Shown here: positions 14,915-25,560 of the stretch, in pieces
How positions within the stretch are numbered: the stretch's first letter is position 1
How the letters are laid out: every line of letters begins with the position of its first letter
Source of the DNA: Metaphire vulgaris
Taxonomy: Eukaryota > Annelida > Clitellata > Crassiclitellata > Megascolecidae
Assembly (NCBI GenBank): GCA_018105865.1
Contig: CM030856.1
Location: forward strand, 8,300,653-8,364,652
Length of the DNA stretch: 64,000 bases
Direction: 5' to 3'
Notes under the pieces: model-generated
Seen by the model: the letters and a program-made list of their open reading frames with translations, nothing else
What the model was told of the DNA's origin: nothing
Databases searched by the model: none
Translations under genes and position numbers: made by a program

Positions 14915-15108
14915 CAGGGTTTAATCTAGGCCGTTTCCGGGGAAAAATTACCCCTTTGCTCCAAAAATCAAAAATTTCAAATTCCCCCCGGAAATTTTGG
15001 CATACTACATCAACTAACAGCAGCCCCCTAGCTGACTTCCCCCGCTTTTTCAGTTTCCCCCCGGCTTTGTCAGTTCCCCTGGAGTCCAGGAGTCTAGATT
15101 AAACACTG
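14915..15108. mobile_element. hAT-like MITE, TTTAATCTAGGCCGTTTCC family, copy 1
   Basis: Opens CAGGGTTTAATCTAGG, closes CTAGATTAAACACTG, and is flanked by the perfect duplication AATTAGGC. Its sister copy is at 17558. Confidence 0.88.
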
Positions 15109-15480
15109 AATTAGGCTATGCTAAATAAGTTGGTTAAATATGTTAATGACAGAATGCAACCTTTCCCTTGCTATAGGCCTACTTAACTGTCGGATCCAAG
15201 ATGATGACGTAATTATAATCAGATAATCTGATGCTGCTGACAGATGTAAGTAGCATCTACCATTCTACTTCCGACCAACCAACACTCTCAAAACTGTGTC
15301 GAAGGAATCTGCAATTATTTGTCTGAAAGAGAGGTTTAAAATTTCAATATTAATTCAGGGAGACTATAGAAGCACCCAGTTTTCCAATCCAATGTCGACT
15401 CATCGATGAAAGAGAAAACTTAGGCGGATCTGCGGGGGTACAAGGGTACGTGTCTCCCCAAAAACCACATCAACAAGTTT

Positions 15481-15560
15481 GGGGCGGAATATGGCAGAGT
15501 GGGTTACGCGCTGAATCGGTAGGCTGACGGAGCGAAGTTCAAGTCCGGCTAGCGCCCCTA
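15481..15560 (+). other. tRNA-like sequence (pseudo-tRNA or SINE head)
   Basis: GGGGCG at the start pairs with CGCCCC at the end. Between them lie an A-box-like TGGCAGAGTGGGTTACGCGC and a B-box-like AGTTCAAGTCC, at Leu/Ser-tRNA spacing. The B box departs from consensus at two places and I could not fold a convincing anticodon arm, so a tRNA pseudogene or SINE head is more likely than a working tRNA. Confidence 0.35.
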
Positions 15561-15818
15561 TAGGGCTTTCAAACAAGCAGAAATGCCTCATAAGCCACTT
15601 TAAATCACAGTATTAAGGTTTGACATGGTTTGCCTTTCGCCACGTTGAGCTGCTACCCAACTGAGGCAAATACAAAGCAAAAGTGGTTTATCCCCCCCCC
15701 CCCACACACACACAGAAAGAATAAAACTTCACAATACAGACTCGAAAATATCAACGTAACGTCATCTTTTGAGACCCGATTGAATTGAAAAACCTGAGGG
15801 AATTAAGAAGCAGCCAGG

Positions 15819-16072
15819 CAGAGGCGTAGCGAAGGGGGCAGGTGTGGAGGCATATGCCCCGGGCGCCGAGGTGACGGTGCGCCAAAATCGGGTTATTGGG
15901 GTAAGTTAAACAGTCAAATACATAATAAATACGAAGAGAACGACGTCGACGACCTTTTTGCTCGTCATAAGCGCCGTAGTGTTGGGGGGCGCCAACGGTG
16001 ACGACCTTTTTGCTCCAGCAGTAATGGCGCCAACGCCGGATACCCTCGCCGGATACCCTCGCTACGCCTCTG
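15819..16072. mobile_element. hAT-like MITE, CAGAGGCGTAGCG family, copy 1
   Basis: Ends CAGAGGCGTAGCGA and TCGCTACGCCTCTG, with a perfect flanking duplication CAGCCAGG. The interior shares CCGGGCGCCG and GACGACCTTTTTGCTCGTC with 26528-26724. Confidence 0.9.
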
Positions 16073-17557
16073 CAGCCAGGTGCTTATATTTTTAGCCACC
16101 CGGCTGTCCATGGACAGCGCCGAATCACGATCAGTAGTAAGCAAACGGCCGCAGATGCATCCTAGGGCGTGTGATAAACAGAAACGCCTCGAGCTAAACT
16201 CTATAATAGTCCATACCGTGGACTGCATTGTTCGAAAAAGCAAACCACTATAGGCTATCGCACGTAATGATCTCCGAGAAAATTAGAAATTCGTACTGTA
16301 CGTTAATCACACGAGTACCTTTCTTGCAGTTCACGGTGTAACAATCCTAGTTTTTCTGAGGAATGTGTCTAGATGTGCCATAGACCGATTAGATGCTAAA
16401 TCTTCGAAGGGCCGGTGATGGTGTTGCTATCGAGCCCAATTCCCCGACTGAACGCTCTAAGACCGGCATCGGAGGGCAAAGGAGAATGCACGCCTGGATT
16501 GCGCCGGTGCGTAGCGCTGCAGTGTGTCTCAAACGCTCGGATTTTCCTCCTATATGCACACTGATAACCGTTTCATATTTCTTTCTCAACCTTCTTCTGA
16601 GTAGATACTGTGCTGCTATTAGACTGATCTTGACTGATTTCTGTACTTTTTATGTCTGCGAATTATAGTATTAACTATATAAACGTATATACGATACTTT
16701 TTTCTATAGGCCTAAGACCTAGATCTACTTTATATTCTCATTAATTAATATTATTACTAGATTATTACATTTTTGCTATTTGCACAAATTTGATGTTAAA
16801 AATTATTCAACATATTTCTGTTCAAGTATACAGTTATTCATGGTTTATACTATAGTTTAAGCTGTCTACTCTTGAAATGTTGAGAAAATAAATTTGATTT
16901 GATTTGATTTGATAAGTATGTAGGCCTATGTATATGTTATTCTGTTTATCTTTTATGGAAATTGTGGTGAAATTATGGAGAAAGAAATAAAGATGTCATG
17001 TCAATCTCATGATACCTATACGTGCAGCCACAGGAAAAGCCTTTAATTTTTGTAATTTAAGCAGTGATTTTTTAAAGACCCGGTACGAACCGGTACGGCG
17101 TACCAGAAAAATTAAAACTAGCTTATACATTTCACTCGCATCATTAAGATAAAATAGACCCTATACGATAAATTCTAACCTTTAAATGTAGGCCCCTATT
17201 TTCTACTGCCTCTCTTTCCATCTGATTTTGAATACAGTTTATTTTTATAGATCTACGTGGCCACGCGTGGCCGTATCGGATTCTTTTATGATCGCCGCAG
17301 AGCATAAGACAATTATATCGGCGTTTGCATAATATTGCGCACCGGAAAATATCCCCCTCAAAAAAGCACTGATTTTCAGCCACTTGCAGTTGATGAAGCC
17401 ACTGGTATGTACAGTACAGATACAATGCTGAGGTTTAGTTTGAATTTACTGTAGTACCTACAGTAGACCTTCGAGTCTGGTAGGTCCACCTGATGAGATA
17501 ATCTTATTCAAATAAATCTTTCTGATTTGGTGTCACTTAAACCCGCGTCACTTAAAC
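16073..17557. other. Intergenic stretch; LINE tail only
   Basis: No gene is supported. At about 16888-16916 AATAAATTTGATTTGATTTG looks like the repeat-ended 3' tail of a LINE. Short frames on both strands near 16390-16670 lack motifs. Confidence 0.4.
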
Positions 17558-17751
17558 CAGTGTTTAACCTAGTCCGTTTCCGGGAGAGGGGATTGCCCTT
17601 TTCCCCGGAAATTTCAAATTACCTCCGGAAATTTTGGAATACTACATGGACTAACAGCGGCCCCTAGCAGAATTCCCCTTCGGCTTTGTCAGTTTGCTCC
17701 CCCGGCTTTTTCAGTTTCCCCCCGGAGTCCAGGAGCCTAGATTAAACACTG
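17558..17751. mobile_element. hAT-like MITE, TTTAATCTAGGCCGTTTCC family, copy 2
   Basis: Opens CAGTGTTTAACCTAGTCCG, closes CTAGATTAAACACTG, with the perfect duplication ACTTAAAC. It is the same length and wording as 14915-15108. Confidence 0.9.
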
Positions 17752-18686
17752 ACTTAAACCAGAGGCGTACCGACGGGGTTGGTATATAGGCAATAGCGTA
17801 GCCTCCTATATGGCTATAATGGCTCGAGGCATGGGCGCCATGGGAAGGGGCACACAGAAGGCGATTACCTTTTCAAGCCCCAATTGAGCCCATAGCGATT
17901 ACCTTTTATGAATGTCTCATAGGCAGCCTTAAATCATGCTAAGTTTAAGATGGCTTAAGTATTATACAACCCTTTTGATGTTTTCGAATTGTAGCCGCTT
18001 TCTTTCTGCTATTATCATAAAAGCACACCGAGTTTGATAAACAAGTTCTAATTATCTAAATACAATGAACGACTGTGGTATTATCATATCGTGTTTAACT
18101 GACGCGTGTCAAAGTGACGCGTAACCATCTTTCTTATATAATCTTGAACTAGATCGGAGACAATCTTATCCTGGCTGGGACAGATACCATTGGCTCTGAT
18201 GTCGGCATTGTTAATAAAAAGCTAAGAACCCTAATTTACGCTCAGATCCTCTTATTTATGACCATTACGACGTTAAAGGACCAAATCAAATAAATCAAAA
18301 CTCTAGTGAGGTAGAAAATCAATCATTCTTCGTTGAAGAGATTTTAATTACCGACTTAAATGTCATCATACATCTCGTAAATTATATCACGTATGTTCAG
18401 GATTTGCAAAACAATAGTCGCTTTGTAATAAAATCTTTAATTCTAATCTACTTTGCTATGCAGTCATTCAATCAAGTATACTGTAAGTATAGGCCTACAT
18501 CCTAGGCCATTGTTTAGTGACCAATACTGTCAAACACGATGCTGTCAGCGTCCGAAGAATTGTCATAAATTTTAAATTGCAGCCCCCCCCTATACCTATT
18601 CCTATTTAAGACGCGGTAGTCGCAGGATAACTCAAAGGGAAGCGTAAAGACTGTTCTCGAAAACTGGCTTCAATACTGTTGAAGAA
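17752..18686. other. Upstream region of the lysozyme gene
   Basis: Begins with a one-sided fragment of the CAGAGGCGTA repeat class (17761 onward, no partner end found). No gene is seen. The 5' leader and promoter of the lysozyme gene should lie close to 18600-18686, but no clear TATA box was found. Confidence 0.35.
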
Positions 18687-21600
18687 GATGGCAATGTTTT
18701 ATCTTCTTTTGATCTTGGCTGGTAAGTAGGCATACTATAGACTCTCAGACGATCATGTCTTTTTTTCAAAAAGGCATAGGTCTAGGCAAAAGCATAGCCA
18801 TAGGTTTCACTCTACCGTAAAAATCACACACTGGCTATCTACTGTAACTGCGGCCAATTAATTAATTATTCGAGTAAAACAACGCAATCGTAATTTCCAG
18901 CATGACAGTAGAAAAATTGATGCATATAATAGCTAGGCGGAGTTCTGGACTACGGGTTCCGCCGACAGATGCTGTTAGCCGAAAGTCTTTTCCTTAATAT
19001 TTCGCGTAGTTCTGCCTTTTGAGCTTACGATTTCACAGTTATGGACTAGACTAAGAATCTACAGGGTGGCGCAAAAACGGACTAGTAACATTTAGGTTTG
19101 CATTTAATCAGTGTTTTATCCAGACTCCAGGCCTTGGGGGATTGAGGCTTTCGTGGGGGAATCGACTTGGTTGGAGGGGAAAGACACAGTTCAATGCAAA
19201 ATTTGTGTAAGTGCTGGGATTTTTTTGGGGGGGGTTGAGGTTTGGAAGCGGTGGTAAATCTCCCTACTAACAGGCCTGTATAAGACACTAAATTTAATAT
19301 AGTCCGGTTTTTACGCCACCCTGAATACACTAACCAGGGCGACATTCCACTGTCAACTGTGACAAGTGTCCTAAGTGAGTTTGGCAATTAAGATTAAGGC
19401 AAACGAGGGATGGATGCACATAGACGAAACGATTTAGATTGCATTTTCACAATAATATTTAAACTTAATTATGAATTGAGTTACTCTTTTTATCTGATGA
19501 ACATCTGGACTATCTGAAATATATGATGACTGATTCTTACCGTAAACATTTGAGTTACAGTTACTGTTACAAGCTACAACACTGATAAAATATGAAAACA
19601 TTATTTTTTTAAACAGCTGTTGCATCTGCTCAAATTACCGACCAATGCCTTGATTGTATCTGTAAGGTAAGAATTTCAAATTACATTACTACTTTATTAC
19701 TTCTGAAATACAGTGGGAATTGTTGTCCTGTTAGGCTGTTACATAGCGCCAACGTGTAAGCGGGCAATGCCAATCTACCCCCCCAATGAAACGGGTTTGC
19801 GAAATCGTCTATAAGTGGAATGCCATCAGATAAAAGAGGGGACCCGATCTCTCTATCTTCCCATTCCTTATAGTAGTATCCTTTCGGAAGTGGGAAGCTC
19901 GAGCATACAGGTATAATAGAAGTTTACACATATAGGCCTACGATGCAAATAGACTTCAGTTTATGTGCGGTGTTGAGCAATGCGCGTTGCAGAGTAGAGC
20001 ACAGAGCTTACGAAAATTGTCGACAATTAATTTTACAGTAGACAACATTTGAAGAAAGAGCGATAACTACAAAGAATATTCGGAGATTTTTGATAAAATA
20101 TTTTCCAAAGAGTGACATTGAAACACAATTTCTAAAGTTTGCCAACAAAGTTGACAACAATCGACAACAGTGGGGGTGTGCTGCCCTTTAACTCTTTCGG
20201 TTACACCTCTTTTTATGCGCGTTGTTAGATAAGCGCAAATCAATCCACTTTGGGCCTAACTTAGTTAGATCCTGCATGATGGTGAAAAATATTCGTATCT
20301 TGGACATTAAAATGTCCGCCGGGAATACAGTAGACGTCACTTCACACTGATATATATTTAAAGGCGATAGGTTGCTAGATTGCGAGATGTATCTGCCAAA
20401 AAGGACGGGGTGTTGCAATTTATTTCTGACAACTTACTGCAATGTACATTTTAACGTTAGCTTCACAGACAGGCGGATCACAGCGTCACAGTTCTTAAAG
20501 TACACAAGTGCAATAAAACAAGAAATCTGTACTGTAAATCAAAGAACCAGTGATATGGCAAAGCTATTTTCTTTGATTCCGTAAAATCGGCCTAGCTAAT
20601 ATTATATAATTATTCGCATTAGACTTATATAGCCAATGGCTATCAGTTCCAGTGTTCTATCCAGGCCTGTTAGGGCGAGATTCCTCCAACCTGAAAATCC
20701 CCACATTTCAACATCGACGCAAATGTTTGCATTGAACTGTGTTTCTTCCCCTCCAACCAAGTCAATGTGCCCCCCCGACCAAAGACCCTGGGTCTGGATA
20801 CAACACTGTATGAGTTCTATGCGTAACTAAGGAGGATGCAGCATGCGGAATAAATGGCGTAGATTTTGATTGGCCAGACAGCGGCGGCAATGGAGTCGCC
20901 GTTCATGCAACCCATAGTACCTGATGCAGACAAGGGACTACTAGTGACCACTAAATCCAGTTATTTCTTTTGCAGATGGAAGGATGCGAGGGTCAAGTGG
21001 GCAAGTGTAGAGACGACGAGGATCGCTGAGTTGCGGTCCTTATCAAATAAAGAAACCGTATTGGAGAGAAGCGGGACGAAAAGGAGGAGGTTAGCATTGT
21101 GCCTATTTAAGTACCGCTATTGTGAAATATTATAGTGCTTTGAAACGATTAACGCTGTGTTTATCCTAACCACCTTGACATTGGGAGGATTTTGGAATTT
21201 TTTTTTGGGGGGGCAAGGTCTGAGTCTCCACACTTTTGGAGGGGAAATTTCCATCTCCCCAGCCAACACATAAAAATGTTGGGGAGAATTTAAAACTTGG
21301 GGGGGGGGAATTCCTCCCCAGAGAAGGCCTAGAATAAACACTGGATTAACGTTATTGATGACATTCAATATTTTCAATTGTCAGAAACATTGAAAATTAT
21401 AGGCCTACAGACACTGCAGTAGTCGAACAACAGTTGAATGTTAATTAACAAGCGTAAACAGTTATTTTATTTTATTAATTATTTACACTATCATTAAATT
21501 AATATAAATGACCCAATAAGTGTCTCCCAAGTCGTACAAATGACCGCCAGTAAATAATACAGTACTAATAAGAAGAATCGTATATATTAGGGTTAGCGAG

Positions 21601-22211
21601 AAATTTTGTAGAAAGTTTTTGAGACTCATTAGACGTCACATTAGTAGAGGGCACAAAGTTTGGAAATTATCAAAAGATTTTCAAATTTTGGAAAGCAGAC
21701 TGGACGATTGAGCGTTACCGTGACTTTCATTTTTCATTTAAAATCTATGAAGCATTCTTTCTTATTCGATGCCTCAGTAGAACGTTGACTCTGCTCTGCA
21801 TTGAGCAAATGATCAAAACACCAAGACACGTACAACAAGTGGTCGTTCATACAAACACAGGACAGGACAGGACAGAATGAGGATTGAGCACGAGGAGTCG
21901 CCCTAGAGGAAAAAATTGAGGAAAAAAGAATAACTAAGTAAAATCTCGTTAATTTCTATGGCGCTTTTACTTTGACTGACTTTGACTTTGATGTTATAGA
22001 TTACCAGGAGTGTACAAAGCAGTTCGCATGCTCTGAAACTACGGTTCGCAAGTACATGGACCGCCACGGGCCTCGCTGTCGTTCCAGACCGACCTGCAAG
22101 CATTACATGAGGCTGCACAACGGTGGACCGTCTGCCTGTAAAGCTGGAAGTAAAATGTATAAGGCAGCGACTGGATACTGGAATTCCGCAAAGAAACTCT
22201 GTGGTCTGTGA
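18687..22211 (+). CDS. Invertebrate-type (i-type) lysozyme, secreted; one-base deletion in exon 3
   Basis: Four exons fit in phase: 18687-18720 (signal peptide start MAMFYLLLILA), 19617-19666 (VASAQITDQCLDCICK), 20976-21089 and 22000-22211 (DYQECTKQFACSETTV to stop). The product hydrolyses peptidoglycan and would be exported for defence or digestion. Family landmarks are clear: CLDCIC, the glutamate in MEGCEGQVG, the aspartate in CRDD, SLSCGPYQIKKPYW, HNGGPSAC and a C-terminal GYWN...C. Cys number and spacing follow echinoderm i-type lysozymes. In exon 3 one base is missing just after the aspartate codons: frame 1 runs to TGA at 21027-21029, while GSLSCGPYQIKKPYW follows in the next frame. 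With that base the gene would encode 136 residues, the usual size. An assembly error in a G run or a true null allele fits. The neighbouring introns carry MITEs. Confidence 0.88.
19062..19323. mobile_element. Mariner-like mini-element interrupted by a hAT-like MITE
   Basis: The outer arms read CAGGGTGGCGCAAAAACGGA and GTCCGGTTTTTACGCCACCC plus TG. A short intact relative lies at 56976-57051, where the two arms meet directly. TA precedes the left arm. The MITE at 19109-19290 splits it. It sits in lysozyme intron 1. Confidence 0.75.
19109..19290. mobile_element. hAT-like MITE, CAGTGTTTTATC family, copy 2, nested
   Basis: Opens CAGTGTTTTATCCAGACTCC and ends GGCCTGTATAAGACACTA. Flanks CATTTAAT / AATTTAAT (7 of 8). 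The 56976 copy of the outer element shows the unoccupied site TTTGCATTTAATATAG. Confidence 0.82.
19770..19940 (-). repeat. SINE-like repeat S1, copy 2
   Basis: Matches 8470-8615 and 24700-24815 (GAGGGGACCCGATCTC, CCTTATAGTAG, GTATAATAGAAGTTTACACA). Located in lysozyme intron 2. Confidence 0.4.
20650..20808. mobile_element. hAT-like MITE, CAGTGTTTTATC family, copy 3
   Basis: Opens CAGTGTTCTATCCAGGCC and closes GTCTGGATACAACACTG. Flanks ATCAGTTC / ATGAGTTC (7 of 8, with a one-base offset on the right). Located in lysozyme intron 2, 170 bases before exon 3. Confidence 0.8.
21155..21343. mobile_element. hAT-like MITE, CAGTGTTTATTCTAG family, copy 2
   Basis: Opens CTGTGTTTATCCTAACCACC, closes CTAGAATAAACACTG, with the perfect duplication GATTAACG. 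It starts 65 bases after lysozyme exon 3. Confidence 0.9.
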
Positions 22212-22564
22212 AAGAAAACAAAGCAAAACTGGACGCCGGAGATGTACTTTAGCGGTGAAACAGTTTCCCGATTTGATGTAATTAATTACTGTTAGAATGA
22301 ATTAAACAGTGAACGATTTGAAATCGTATCTCAGTTAGCCTGCATGAACATGCATTCCAGTCTTCGTAGTAACGAGTAACGAGTAACGAGCTTCGCTCTC
22401 CTATATGTCAAATCCACGTAACGTCACACAGTCAATGTTTAGCCGAGTTTCACTGTCGCTTTTCCTATTTACTGCAGCACTCACGCGTATTTGATATATT
22501 TTCCATTATTAATTCTAGGAATTAAATTGCTTTGTTGGTCAAGATGACTTATTGATGTTTTTCA

Positions 22565-22570
22565 AATAAA
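22565..22570 (+). terminator. Polyadenylation signal AATAAA of the lysozyme gene
   Basis: First AATAAA after the stop at 22211, giving a 3' UTR of about 370 bases. The following 400 bases to 22999 hold no gene. Confidence 0.4.
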
Positions 22571-22999
22571 AGTGTATCAGCCAGTTTCCTTTATTACTTC
22601 AGTTTAGAATCTTTTGACAATTACTAATTGACTTGTGAATTTTTGATTAAATTAAATAATTAGCATAGCATTTCTGTTTTGTTTATAATTGCTAACAGCA
22701 TCACATCCACTGTAAATTCTCCTTATTTTCTTCCAATTCTTTCTATATGAGCCGGCCATCAGCTCTTCTTGGTTTCTATTAAGAATAATATTTTTATCGT
22801 TAATAATATTTTTATCGTTATTCATTATTCCCTTTTCCTCTCTGCTTCTCTCTACCCGTGGGTTTAACCACGGCTTTTATTCGTGTAAAACTACATCATT
22901 GAAAGTTCGATTAGCTATATCTCCTTGCTAAATTATTTACATGTACATGCCCCTTTCTGACATCAGAGAAAAAACACAAAAACCTGACCAAATCAAAGC

Positions 23000-23192
23000 C
23001 TGGGGCGTAGCGACGAGGGGATATATCGGTATAGGCCTATATACCCTCCCAAAATCAGTCTGCCTTAAAGTTTTTTATGTGATTTACATGTGGTTATATG
23101 TGGTTTATATGGTTTATGTGGTTTATAGTTAAGATTTATACCCACCCAAAATATTTATACCCTCCCAAATCAAATTCCTGGCTACGCCCCTG
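23000..23192. mobile_element. CAGGGGCGTAGC-family MITE
   Basis: Opens CTGGGGCGTAGCGACG, closes CCTGGCTACGCCCCTG, with the perfect duplication ATCAAAGC on both sides. The interior carries TATATACCCTCCCAAA and TTAAAGTTTTTTATGTG as in the sister copies. Confidence 0.9.
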
Positions 23193-23644
23193 ATCAAAGC
23201 GCTGCAATATGATTGGACTGCATTGATTCCGGGAAGCCATATGAAAATCAATCAATGAGTCTATTTCTCAAGTCGATTAGATCCCAACACTCGATCACTC
23301 TCCCGCAAAAAGGTACGTTCGAGATGTTGCCGTGTGACAGTGCCGTCGAAGGAAAGGCACCATCGGTCCATCGTTCGTCATATATCATTAGCAGCCTCTG
23401 TAGCTATATAGGCTACCGCTGCGTTGGCTCACAGGCTCACAGCCAAACGACGCTTCCACCGTTGGCAACGGTTGGCTTCGCTGAGCGGTTCTTCAACGGC
23501 CGAAGAGTCGTGGTCCGCCGGGCGGCAGACAACGCGCGTACTCCGGTGCCGGTATAGGAAGGACGGCGACGCTGGTTCACCCGGGTGTGGAGTCGAGCGA
23601 AAGAATCGGCGGGACGAAGACGGAGGGGGACTAAGCACCAATCG

Positions 23645-25451
23645 ATGGCTGCGACGCCGCCGAACGTTGTTCTAATAGCAGTCGACTCCAGTCGCCAGGC
23701 TGAAGCCGCATTTAACTGTGAGTATTGTAACTTGACAATAAGGTCTAGAACTCTAGATGGCATCAGAGGTGTCCATTCCCTCTGCCTGCTGGAAGCAGCT
23801 TCCCCTTCCCGTCCTCCCCCCCACCCCTAACATGAAACTAAAACTTGGGGGATTTCCTCCTCCCGCGTTTTTAGAAAGTATTTGCTTCATCCTCCCCTCT
23901 GTGGGCGCCCCTGGATGGCAGCACAACGCAAACTGGGTTTGGAACGCGGAGGTTCCGTGCGTCGAATGGAAAATATCACAAGAAAAATAGGCCTACAATA
24001 TCTAGATTCCATGATAATATCAGTGGCGGCTCTAGGATTTGGCAAGTGGGGGGCGTTGGGGTGGCAACTTCTAGTCATGGGGTCCAACCTTTTGTTGTTT
24101 AATGTATGTAGCATTGAGTATAGGGTCCCAACTGGGGGGGCCACTGGGGGCAGGCACTCAATAGGGGGCACGGGCCCCCTGCCCCCCGGTGGAGCCGCCA
24201 CTGGATAATATTATCAGATTAGAATAAAAGATTAGTTAGATTAGAAATCAGAAATGTCAGATAATCCTATACTTATATAATCTAAAATTGCTAAAGTTCG
24301 ATTTATTCAATATAATTATATACTCCCATGTATATATGTATGTATGCGTGTATGTATGTGTGCATGCGTGTATGTTCGTTTGTTTGTATGTGTCGGCTGT
24401 CAGTTTTACTCCTGGATTGCAATCTAATGCGGCCTGAATTTTATTGGCCATCGATGGGTTACGATGTCGGCCTAGATAGACAGATGTTAGATACAATATG
24501 GACCCTCTTTTTTGTACTCTGTGTGCGCATGAAATTTCTTATGTGCAAAATTTAACTTGGAAAGTCAGCTTATGTGCGCGCCGAGAATTTGTCCGAAATC
24601 AACATTACTTATTTGCTAGCAAGGTAATACGTCTCGGAACACTGTTATCGGTGACCGGTCAATGATCCGCTTTTTATAATTTTCCTACCAGTTTAGAATT
24701 TAAACACATGCATTGACGTCAACTTGGATGAAAGAACCTATACCTTCCCCTTTCCTATGGTAGCCTCTCAAAAAGTTGTTGCTAGCGTCTAGAGGCCTAA
24801 TAGTAGTTTACGACTACGATTATACATGCGGTATAACCATATACACTGTAATTAGGACTGTGGTTTTTAACAATTAATTAATCGATTAATCGTTAAAATG
24901 TTTAATCGATTAAATTTTCTTTAATCGATTAAATTTTCGATTAAATTTTAATATTTCTTGAATACTTGAATACCTACTTAACTTACTAGGCTACATTTCT
25001 ATTTCGTTCGGACAACACTGGCGAGTAATGAAAGCAATGCTGCAGTTAAGCATTTAGGCCCAAAGGGGAGAGCTGAGTCAGCACTTTTGTTTTGTTTTTA
25101 AGCTAACTGCGCTCCATGTTTTCCTTTGCGTGCTTGCCTTTGCGACCTCTGTGCACGCGCACAGCTTAAACGGAACATTGGTTAGATAGCATGTAGGCCT
25201 AAGCTTATATTATGCAAATAGCCAAAGCTTTAGAGACTGACTATTGAGCTTGATTGGATTTTGTAGACGATTATTCTGTGTGTAAGCGTAATTGCGATTG
25301 AAATAATTATAGCGTCACAGTCAATTGAGTAAAAAGTGTTCTTGCAACTATTGAAAACATGAAAACGCTCTTTGTCCTTTTTCGTCTTTATTTGACCTTC
25401 GCATACCGAATCTTTTCCTCTTATCCGTCTCTCTCTCTCTGTCTCTCTGTC

Positions 25452-25490
<39 letters not shown>

Positions 25491-25493
25491 GTC

Positions 25494-25560
<67 letters not shown>

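Noticed and set aside
23429..23830. Overlapping GC-rich frames around stress-protein exon 1
   Set aside because: Only the MAATPPNVVLIAVD frame continues in phase into exon 2; the others reflect the GC-rich promoter or leader.
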